From Rhizobacter sp. (GTDB lineage Bacteria > Pseudomonadota > Gammaproteobacteria > Burkholderiales > Burkholderiaceae_C): a stretch of DNA of 5,269 bases. The notes beneath the pieces are model-generated. The model was not told the DNA's origin, searched no databases, and saw only the letters and a program-made list of their open reading frames with translations. The stretch covers positions 1-5,269 of the forward strand of contig JANXVK010000247.1 in NCBI GenBank assembly GCA_025351675.1, given 5' to 3'. Positions 1-5,024 of this stretch are shown in pieces (position 1 is the first letter of the stretch; each line of letters begins with the position of its first letter). The position numbers and the translations under genes are program-made.

Positions 1-43
1 TGCGGGTTTTGCAGGCACTGTGTGGCGAGAAGCGTCCAGTAGG

Positions 44-53
44 ATCGGCCGAT
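44..53. promoter_or_regulatory. palindrome upstream of antiporter gene
   Basis: A perfect 10-base palindrome, ATCGGCCGAT, lies about 46 bases before the antiporter start codon. With one G/T mismatch the arms extend to AGGATCGG/CCGATTCT (41-56). It could be an operator, but 10-base palindromes are not rare in GC-rich DNA and no good -35/-10 pair was found around it. Its role is inference only. Confidence 0.2.
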
Positions 54-99
54 TCTATGAGACCGCGCCTGCGGCACGCCCTTTGCACATTGCGACCCC

Positions 100-2109
100 A
101 TGATCACTTCCCCGCTCGGTCTGGTGCTGCTCTACCTCGTCGCCGCCGTGGCGGGCGTGGTGATCTGCCGCATGGCCAAGCTGCCGCCGATGCTGGGCTA
201 TCTGGCGGTCGGCGTGCTGATCGGCCCGAACGCGACGGCGCTCGCGAAAGACGCTGCGCAAGTCAGCTACCTGGCCGAGTTCGGCGTCGTGTTTCTGATG
301 TTCGTGATCGGGCTCGAGTTCAACCTGCCGAAGCTCAAGAGCATGCGCAAGCTGGTGTTCGGGCTGGGCCTGTCGCAGGTCACGCTGACGATTCTGATGG
401 CGGTCCTCGGCAACGCGGCGCTGGCTTGGGGCTTCGTCGCCGCGGGCCATCAGTGGGGCCTGAACTGGCAGAGCTCGGTCGCACTCGGCGGCGCGCTGGC
501 GATGAGCAGCACCGCGATCGTCGTCAAGCTGATGGCCGAGCGCCTCGAACTCGAAAGCGAGCACGGCCGCCGCGTGATGGGCGTGCTGCTGTTCCAGGAT
601 CTGGCCGTGGTGCCGCTGTTGGTGCTGATCCCCGCGCTCGGCTCGCCGCCTGCCGAGTTGCTGGAGGCGCTCGCGATCGCCGGCCTGAAGGCGGCCGCGC
701 TGCTCACCGTGCTGCTGGTCGGCGGGCAGCGCGTGATGCGCTGGTGGCTGACGATCGTCGCGCGCCTGAAGAGCGAAGAGCTGTTCGTGCTGAACTTGCT
801 GCTGGTGACGCTGGCGCTTGCGTACCTCACCGAACACGCCGGTCTGTCACTCGCGCTCGGCGCCTTCGTCGCCGGCATGCTGATCGCCGAGACCGAATAC
901 AAGCACCAGGTCGAGACCGACATCCGGCCGTTCCACGACGTGCTGCTCGGCCTGTTCTTCATCACGATCGGCATGAAGCTCGACGCGCAGGCGGTCTGGG
1001 CCCAGTGGCCGCTGGTGCTGGCGCTGACGATCGCGCCGGTGCTGTTCAAGTTCGTGCTGGTCACGCTGCTCGCGCGCGCGTTCGGCGCTGCGCCGGGTGT
1101 GGCACTGCGAACCGGGCTGTACCTGGCACAGGCCGGCGAGTTCGGCTTCGTGCTGGTCGCGCTCGCCAACGGCGGCGGCCTGCTGCCACCGAACCTGCAG
1201 AGCCCGGTGCTCGCCAGCATGGTGCTGTCGATGCTGGCGACGCCGTTCCTGATCCTGTACAGCAACCGCATCGTGATGCGGCTCAGCGCCACGGACTGGA
1301 TGCTGCAGTCGGTCGCGATGACGACGATCGCGACGCGTTCGATCAACGCCGAGTCCCACATCATCATCGCCGGCTACGGCCGCAGCGGGCAGAACCTGGC
1401 GCGCCTGCTCGACGGCGAGACGATCCCGTACATGGCGCTCGACCTCGACCCCGACCGCGTGCGCCAAGCCGCCGCGGCCGGCCAAAACGTGGTGTTCGGC
1501 GACGCCGCGCGGCTGCAGAGCCTGATGGCGGCGGGCTTGGCACGCGCCAGCGCGGTCGTGGTCAGCTACCACGACGTGCCCTCGGCCTTGAAGATCCTGC
1601 GCCTCGTCCAGGCGCACGCGCCGCGCGTGCCGGTGATCGTGCGCACGATCGACGACACCGACATCGAGCGCCTGCAGGCCGCCGGCGCGACCGAGGTCGT
1701 GCCGGAGGCGATCGAGGGCTCGCTGATGCTGGCCAGCCACGCGCTCGCGCTCGTCGGTGTGCCGATGCGGCGCGTGATCCGCGTCGTGCAGGAGCAGCGC
1801 GACGCGCGCTACGGCCTGCTGCGCGGCTACTTTCACGGCGCCGACGACGACACTGCCGACGAGTTGCAGGCCGCCCGGCTGCACAGCGTCACCTTGCCAA
1901 CCGCCGGCAGCCACGTCGACCAGACGCTCGCGGCGCAGGCGCTGCACACGATCGGTGTGGTCGTGGTCTCGGTGCGGCGCGCCAACGGTGCGGTCGTGAA
2001 ACCCGAGGCGGCGCTGGTGCTCGCCGCCGGCGACACGCTGGTGCTCGCAGGCAAGCCCGAGCCGCTGGCACTGGCCGAAGCGCGACTGCTCGGCAAGAGC
2101 CGGAAGTAG
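100..2109 (+). CDS. CPA2-family monovalent cation:proton antiporter (KefB/KefC-like) with RCK domains
   Basis: This 669-residue protein is an inner-membrane monovalent cation (K+ or Na+)/proton antiporter of the CPA2 family. Residues 1 to about 390 form twelve or thirteen hydrophobic segments and carry the family motifs: GYLAVGVLIGP (33-43), GLEFNL (71-76), QDLAVVPLL (166-174) and TDIRPFHDVLLGLFFITIGM (273-292). A cytoplasmic RCK/TrkA-N domain follows at about 418-540, with the Rossmann loop GYGRSG (425-430), an acidic strand end (LDLDPD, 447-452) and VVFGDA (464-469). A TrkA-C-like domain occupies about 590-657, ending in GDTLVLAGKPE. E. coli KefB and KefC are somewhat shorter and are gated by glutathione adducts. 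I cannot show that gating here, so the protein may equally be a general CPA2 exchanger. The ATG at 100 begins directly at the first membrane segment, but no clear Shine-Dalgarno precedes it. The gene stands upstream of, and probably is read with, the histidine phosphatase gene. Confidence 0.95.
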   Translation: MITSPLGLVLLYLVAAVAGVVICRMAKLPPMLGYLAVGVLIGPNATALAKDAAQVSYLAEFGVVFLMFVIGLEFNLPKLKSMRKLVFGLGLSQVTLTILMAVLGNAALAWGFVAAGHQWGLNWQSSVALGGALAMSSTAIVVKLMAERLELESEHGRRVMGVLLFQDLAVVPLLVLIPALGSPPAELLEALAIAGLKAAALLTVLLVGGQRVMRWWLTIVARLKSEELFVLNLLLVTLALAYLTEHAGLSLALGAFVAGMLIAETEYKHQVETDIRPFHDVLLGLFFITIGMKLDAQAVWAQWPLVLALTIAPVLFKFVLVTLLARAFGAAPGVALRTGLYLAQAGEFGFVLVALANGGGLLPPNLQSPVLASMVLSMLATPFLILYSNRIVMRLSATDWMLQSVAMTTIATRSINAESHIIIAGYGRSGQNLARLLDGETIPYMALDLDPDRVRQAAAAGQNVVFGDAARLQSLMAAGLARASAVVVSYHDVPSALKILRLVQAHAPRVPVIVRTIDDTDIERLQAAGATEVVPEAIEGSLMLASHALALVGVPMRRVIRVVQEQRDARYGLLRGYFHGADDDTADELQAARLHSVTLPTAGSHVDQTLAAQALHTIGVVVVSVRRANGAVVKPEAALVLAAGDTLVLAGKPEPLALAEARLLGKSRK

Positions 2110-2123
2110 TGCGGCGGCGACCC

Positions 2124-2142
2124 CGCGCCCATCAGGGCTGCG
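2124..2142 (+). terminator. weak stem-loop between antiporter and phosphatase genes
   Basis: Bases 2124-2130 (CGCGCCC) pair with 2135-2138 (GGGC) and 2140-2142 (GCG), leaving a four-base loop ATCA and one bulged T at 2139. No T-run follows, so it is not a canonical intrinsic terminator. It may be a weak attenuator or mRNA-stability hairpin between two co-directional genes, or chance in GC-rich DNA. Confidence 0.2.
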
Positions 2143-2164
2143 CGCTTGCGGCAGCATGCGAGCC

Positions 2165-2752
2165 ATGAAACGACGCGACGCGCTCATCGCCACCTTGCCG
2201 CTGCTCGGTTGGGCAAGCGCCTCACGGTCCGCGACTTCGACGGCGAACGACGCGGCGGTCGCGGCGCGGCTGCGCGCCGGCCGGATCGCGGTGCTGCTGC
2301 GCCATGCGATCACCGACCCGGGCATCGGTGATCCGGATGGCTTCAGGCTCGACACCTGTTCGACCCAGCGCAATCTGAGCGCCGAAGGGCGCGTGCAGGC
2401 ACAGCGCATCGGCGCGTGGTTCAAGGCACGTGGCCTCACGCCGGCGCACGTGCGAAGCAGCGCCTGGTGCCGCTGCATCGACACCGGCACGCTCGCCTTC
2501 GGTCGGGCCGAACCGTGGCCGGCGCTGAACTCGTTTTTCGGCGACGCCGGTGTGCGCGACCGGCAGTCGGCCGTGCTCGGCGAGGCGCTGCCAGCGATCG
2601 GCGCGGGCGCGTTCGAGGTCTGGGTGACGCACCAAGTCAACATCACCGCGCTGACCGGCGAGTTCGCGCAGATGGGCGAAGCGTGCGTCGTGGAGCGGCT
2701 CGCCGCGGATGCCTCAATCCGTGTCGTCGCGCGCTTCAGCGCTGGCGCGTGA
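2165..2752 (+). CDS. exported histidine phosphatase family protein
   Basis: This 195-residue protein belongs to the histidine phosphatase (phosphoglycerate mutase-like) superfamily, whose members hydrolyse phosphoesters through a phosphohistidine. The catalytic motif is LLRHA (44-48) with His47 as presumed nucleophile, an RHA variant of the usual RHG. CSTQRNLSAEGRVQAQRIG (65-83) and VRSSAWCRC (96-104) follow. VTHQVNITALTG (154-165) supplies the second active-site histidine, His156. The N-terminus MKRRDALIATLPLLGWASASRSA is a signal peptide, with twin arginines at 3-4 that suggest but do not prove Tat export; cleavage near residue 23 would place the enzyme in the periplasm. The start at 2165 is preferred because the signal begins there; an ATG at 2156 would add only MRA. 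There is no clear ribosome binding site. The 55-base gap suggests co-transcription with the antiporter. The substrate is unknown. Confidence 0.9.
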   Translation: MKRRDALIATLPLLGWASASRSATSTANDAAVAARLRAGRIAVLLRHAITDPGIGDPDGFRLDTCSTQRNLSAEGRVQAQRIGAWFKARGLTPAHVRSSAWCRCIDTGTLAFGRAEPWPALNSFFGDAGVRDRQSAVLGEALPAIGAGAFEVWVTHQVNITALTGEFAQMGEACVVERLAADASIRVVARFSAGA

Positions 2753-2766
2753 ACGCGTTCTCAGTC

Positions 2767-2783
2767 GCGGGCATCGAGCCCGC
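2767..2783. terminator. candidate bidirectional terminator between convergent genes
   Basis: A perfect six-base, all-G/C inverted repeat, GCGGGC/GCCCGC, with loop ATCGA lies 15 bases after the phosphatase stop and 66 bases after the stop of the opposing cNMP gene. Its place between convergent genes fits termination for either strand. On the plus strand it is followed only by TCCTTC rather than a T-run, so efficiency is doubtful. Confidence 0.4.
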
Positions 2784-2848
2784 TCCTTCGCCGATCGCTG
2801 CGCCGGTCGATCGCCGTGTACGGGGCCCCTCGCCCTTCGCTTCGCGCT

Positions 2849-3316
2849 CTAGCTGAACGGCGTCTGCTTCGCCAGGTTGGCGCGCATGCGCGTGGCCATC
2901 ACGCCGCCGGCCGCGCGCAGCAACTCCAGCGCGAGCGCCGGCAGGCGTTGCGCCAGCTCTTCGATGCGCGGGCCACGCAGCGCGAACACGATGCACGGCG
3001 TCATCGCCTCGACGTTGGCCATGCGCGGGCTGTCGCCGAACAGGCCCGGCTCGCCGACGACGGAGCCGGTGCGCAGGATCGCGATGCGGTTGCTGCCCGG
3101 CGGCCCGCCGGTGACGAAGATCTGCAGGCTGCCCTGCGCGAGGAAGTACATCGAACGGTCGGCGTCGCCCTGCTTGATCAGCAGGTCACCGGCGCGAATC
3201 TCGTGGCGGGTGAGGTAGGGGGCGATGTTGCGCCACTGTTCCAGGCTCAGGCGCGCACAAAACGCGTCTTCGGCGTTGAGCGTCTGAATCGCCTGCACCA
3301 GATCGTCGATCTCCAT
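2849..3316 (-). CDS. stand-alone cyclic nucleotide-binding domain protein (Crp/Fnr sensor domain only)
   Basis: This 155-residue protein is a single cNMP-binding domain of the kind found at the N-terminus of Crp/Fnr regulators. The beta-roll begins around LTRHEIRAGDLLIKQGDADRSMYFLAQGSLQI (35-66). The phosphate-binding cassette is GSVVGEPGLFGDSPRMANV (84-102), with the Glu89 (ribose) and Arg98 (phosphate) expected from the family. The following Ser/Thr of cAMP-binding proteins is Met99 here, so ligand and affinity are uncertain. No helix-turn-helix or enzyme domain follows; the C-terminus is one helix (about 117-147) and a short tail. It is likely soluble and cytosolic, acting by protein contact if it acts at all. 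The start is well supported: GGAGGTG stands four bases before the ATG. It converges on the phosphatase gene and has its own promoter, so it is probably monocistronic. It might be mistaken for a full CRP regulator, which would be some 70 residues longer. Confidence 0.9.
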   Translation of the reverse strand: MEIDDLVQAIQTLNAEDAFCARLSLEQWRNIAPYLTRHEIRAGDLLIKQGDADRSMYFLAQGSLQIFVTGGPPGSNRIAILRTGSVVGEPGLFGDSPRMANVEAMTPCIVFALRGPRIEELAQRLPALALELLRAAGGVMATRMRANLAKQTPFS

Positions 3317-3320
3317 CGTT

Positions 3321-3327
3321 CACCTCC
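3321..3327 (-). promoter_or_regulatory. strong ribosome binding site for the cNMP protein gene
   Basis: On the minus strand the sequence GGAGGTG is followed by AACG and then the ATG at 3316. It is an almost ideal Shine-Dalgarno at good spacing, and by far the clearest one in the window. It fixes the start of the cNMP-binding protein. Confidence 0.85.
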
Positions 3328-3362
3328 GCGGACTGCCTGTAATCGGCATGCTTGCGGGTCCG

Positions 3363-3392
3363 ATTATCGCGGCGGCTCGCCGCGACTCACAA
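3363..3392 (-). promoter_or_regulatory. sigma70-type promoter of the cNMP gene with inverted repeat in the spacer
   Basis: On the minus strand, TTGTGA (plus 3387-3392; four of six bases match TTGACA) is followed after 18 bases by GATAAT (plus 3363-3368; five of six match TATAAT). Transcription would start near 3356 and give a leader of about 40 bases. The spacer is almost filled by a perfect inverted repeat with eight-base arms (TCGCGGCG and CGCCGCGA at 3367-3374 and 3378-3385, loop GCT), an operator-like arrangement. The promoter is inferred from sequence match only. Confidence 0.5.
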
Positions 3393-3408
3393 CCGGGACC
3401 GACCCGGT
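3392..3408. repeat. second inverted repeat next to the cNMP promoter
   Basis: A perfect repeat, ACCGGG (3392-3397) and CCCGGT (3403-3408), with loop ACCGA, adjoins the upstream edge of the -35 element of the cNMP gene promoter. It could be an upstream protein-binding site or a terminator for transcription arriving from either side. No T-run flanks it. Confidence 0.35.
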
Positions 3409-3543
3409 GCGCCGCCCTTCATCGCCGCCGGCCGCCCTTTCGTCGCCTTGCGAACGCCGGTCGGCGCAACCTTGCTTCCAATGCAGGATGTAGCAAAGCG
3501 TCGGCGGGCCGCATGAGTGCTTGCGCTCCCGTTAATTCGCCTC

Positions 3544-3580
3544 GCATGTGTACCCGGGCGTGTACACGCGGGCCGCATGT
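3544..3580. repeat. palindrome and direct-repeat cluster
   Basis: A perfect 12-base palindrome, GCGTGTACACGC, at 3558-3569 sits inside nested repeats. GTGTAC occurs at 3548-3553 and again at 3560-3565 with a 12-base period, and GCATGT occurs at 3544-3549 and 3575-3580, bracketing the cluster. This is denser symmetry than the surrounding DNA and resembles a binding site for a dimeric regulator. No promoter could be placed beside it with confidence. Confidence 0.4.
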
Positions 3581-3613
3581 CGCCCATCCCCTCACCCCAC
3601 TCGACTCACGGGC

Positions 3614-3634
3614 GCCGCCCGTCTTGGTGGCGGC
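3614..3634. repeat. inverted repeat GCCGCC/GGCGGC
   Basis: GCCGCC at 3614-3619 and GGCGGC at 3629-3634 form a perfect six-base stem with a nine-base loop. Bases after it (CTTGTG) are not a T-run. It may be a weak terminator or a chance feature of GC-rich DNA. Confidence 0.2.
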
Positions 3635-3701
3635 CTTGTGCCCGCGTGACCCATACCAGCCAGCGCCGCCTATCCTGCCCTCCACTACCTCGGACCATAG
3701 A

Positions 3702-3785
3702 CAGCAGGTGTCCGTGGTTGGCACTCGCTCGAACAGCACCAGCACAGCATCAAGCCGCAACATGCCTGCGGCTCGCCAGCAGGTG
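3702..3785. repeat. direct repeat CAGCAGGTG upstream of the GAF gene
   Basis: The nine-base word CAGCAGGTG occurs at 3702-3710 and 3777-3785. A TATCCT word also occurs twice nearby (3671-3676 and 3813-3818). The repeats lie in the leader or promoter region of the GAF gene. They may be regulatory or leftovers of a small duplication, and nine bases is short enough for chance. Confidence 0.2.
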
Positions 3786-3925
3786 CTACCCGCCGTAGCC
3801 CGATCCGCCTGCTATCCTTGATGAAAGTCCACGACATCTCGTTGACAGTCTGCCTGCGTTCCTTGCGAGGAAACACCTTTGCAAGACAATCACTGCAGAC
3901 GCACACGCAATCCTTCGTCAACCCG

Positions 3926-4432
3926 ATGAGGCTCGTCTCAGCACGGCTGGCAGAGTTGGGTCGAGCCTTGATTCTCGATTCAGGTCCGGAACGCGCCTAC
4001 GACGACATCACGCGCCTGCTGGCCACCACATTGGCCGTTCCGATCACGATGGTGAACCTGCTCGATGCGGAACGCGACTGGTTCAAGTCATGCGTCGGTA
4101 TCCAGCAAACGCAGTCCCCGGTAGTCACCTCATTTTGCGAGGCCTTCTTCAACACCTCGTCCGATCTCATCGTCGTCGAGGACACACTGCTCGATCCGCG
4201 GTTCAAGGCTCACCCGTTGGTGTTGGGTCGGCCTTTCTTGCGCTTCTATGCAGCGGCGCGGCTGACGGTGCGCGGTGAGACGGTCGGAACACTCTGTGCT
4301 TACGACATTTGCCCCAGGCAATTGGCAATCGATCAACTTGACCATTTGCGCACGCTGGCCGGCGCGGCGGTTGAATTGATTGGCCGACGGTCACAGCGCA
4401 AGACCGATAACCCGTGCGTCCCGGCGAGCTGA
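3926..4432 (+). CDS. single-domain GAF protein
   Basis: This is a 168-residue protein consisting of one GAF domain, the small-ligand or redox sensor module usually found in front of histidine kinases or GGDEF enzymes. The family pattern is clear: RLAELGRALILDSGPERAYDDITRL (7-31), VPITMVNLLDAERDWFKSCVG (38-58), SFCEAFFNTSSDLIVVEDTLLDPRFKAHPLV (69-99), LRFYAAARLTVRGETVGTLCAYD (106-128) and a closing helix to about residue 157. No output domain follows before the stop, so any signal must pass to a partner. The start is uncertain. The ATG at 3926 opens just before the conserved helix; the ATG at 3821 or TTG at 3818 would add about 36 residues with poor codon use and no homology I recognise. Neither has a Shine-Dalgarno. 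Many codons end in A or T (TTG, GAT, GGT, ACA, CAA), unlike the antiporter gene, which hints at foreign origin or weak selection. Confidence 0.8.
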   Translation: MRLVSARLAELGRALILDSGPERAYDDITRLLATTLAVPITMVNLLDAERDWFKSCVGIQQTQSPVVTSFCEAFFNTSSDLIVVEDTLLDPRFKAHPLVLGRPFLRFYAAARLTVRGETVGTLCAYDICPRQLAIDQLDHLRTLAGAAVELIGRRSQRKTDNPCVPAS

Positions 4433-4482
4433 GCTAGACACAGCGAAGTTATCCAGCGCGCCGGGGGCATGCTTTTGGGGGC

Positions 4483-4512
4483 GGCCGACCAAGTGCCTCA
4501 AGCAGGTTGGCC
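4483..4512. terminator. candidate stem-loop between convergent GAF and hypothetical genes
   Basis: GGCCGACC (4483-4490) pairs with GGTTGGCC (4505-4512), with one G-T pair; an inner TGC/GCA (4494-4496, 4502-4504) can extend the structure. It lies 50 bases after the GAF stop and directly after the opposing gene's stop, where a shared terminator would be expected. Neither strand shows a T-run after it. Confidence 0.3.
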
Positions 4513-4514
4513 CA

Positions 4515-4739
4515 TCAGCGTGGGATGGCGTTGACCAGATCCCGGCCCGCCTTGACCTCGGCGTTCACCATGCGCGCCAGTTCGCGCAGCATCAACCAGT
4601 GCCCGCCCTTGTGGGCGTTCCTCGATGCGGTGGCCTCGCCGTCAGGCGTGCGCGGCCCGGTGGCCTGCTGCCACGGTGCCCAAGTGCGGATCAGCGCCGC
4701 CTGACGTGCTCTGCGTTCAGGTGTCCAGCTCGATGCCAT
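4515..4739 (-). CDS. conserved hypothetical protein, WTPERR / TGPRTPDGEA type
   Basis: This is a 74-residue protein of unknown function. It contains SWTPERRARQAALIRTWAPWQQ (3-24), then the turn TGPRTPDGEATASRNAHKGGH (26-46), then a helix LMLRELARMVNAEVKAGRDLVN (48-69). I recognise this arrangement (WTPE-R-RQA, a Trp-Pro-Trp or similar stretch, TGP-TPEGKA-S-NA-KGGH) from small uncharacterised proteins of Proteobacteria and from phage-like settings. That is memory of the pattern, not a search result. The ATG at 4739 is chosen because the motif starts at residue 3 and GGGGGA stands about four bases upstream; a TTG at 4751 would add four residues. It is basic, with no signal or membrane segment, so probably cytosolic. 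It is convergent with the GAF gene and lies beside an IS5 end, which suits an accessory gene. Confidence 0.7.
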   Translation of the reverse strand: MASSWTPERRARQAALIRTWAPWQQATGPRTPDGEATASRNAHKGGHWLMLRELARMVNAEVKAGRDLVNAIPR

Positions 4740-4886
4740 GCGGTCCCCCAATAGTCCGTTTTGCAGGTTTGTGGTTTTGTTTCGCGTGCGCGCCTGCCTC
4801 AGAAACTGTTCGCGGGCGCGTACTGCTCCGAAACCCGCTTGTCACGCCGCCTGCGATGCGCCCGCCCCCGTTTGAATATCGGCCTT

Positions 4887-4903
4887 GGGGAAGGTCTGCT
4901 CAA
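4887..4903. repeat. probable terminal inverted repeat of the IS5 element
   Basis: The sequence GGGGAAGGTCTGCTCAA begins where the element would end given the transposase orientation. It is judged by resemblance to IS5-group termini only, since the opposite end is outside the window. The exact outer base may be 4887, 4888 or 4889. Confidence 0.45.
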
Positions 4904-5024
4904 CTCACATCCGGCGGCGGTAGTCGGCAGAGTCTTGTGAAATCGAGGATATCGAAGGCGAACCGAGCCGATGCGACTGCAACGGTCACCGATTTCCCTT
5001 GGTTGGACTCGTTTGCGGCCGCTT

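Larger units (their letters stand above)
3317..3925. other. long intergenic region without a convincing gene
   Basis: About 600 bases separate the divergent cNMP and GAF genes. Open frames cross the region on both strands (for example minus 3419-3763 and plus 3348-3821), but their translations are rich in Arg, Pro, Ser and Ala, resemble no family I know and have no good ribosome binding site. The region holds the cNMP gene promoter, a second inverted repeat, a palindrome cluster (3544-3580), a GCCGCC/GGCGGC stem (3614-3634) and a direct repeat of CAGCAGGTG. I see no tRNA or recognisable riboswitch. A small RNA or the decayed remains of a gene cannot be excluded. Confidence 0.5.

Noticed and set aside
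55..837. A 260-codon antisense frame rich in Gln and His
   Set aside because: It mirrors hydrophobic-helix codons of the antiporter; no ribosome binding site or domain.
9..2168. A 719-codon open frame on the plus strand overlapping the antiporter gene
   Set aside because: Its translation is almost entirely Arg, Ala, Gly and Pro without domains; it is an out-of-frame shadow of the antiporter gene in GC-rich DNA.
847..2646. A 599-codon antisense open frame across the antiporter and phosphatase genes
   Set aside because: It is the phase effect of high third-position GC in the sense genes; the product is low-complexity (His, Arg, Gln, Ala) and matches no family.
3387..3391. TGTGA/TCACA half-site of CRP type near the cNMP promoter
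   Set aside because: The second half-site at the required six-base spacing is absent.
3419..3763. A 114-codon minus-strand frame in the intergenic region
   Set aside because: No family resemblance, irregular composition and no Shine-Dalgarno, and it covers the palindrome cluster; treated as non-coding.
3842..3847. TTGACA, a perfect -35 hexamer before the GAF gene
   Set aside because: No TATAAT-like word stands 16-18 bases downstream (the sequence there is TTGCGAGG), so it was not listed as a promoter.
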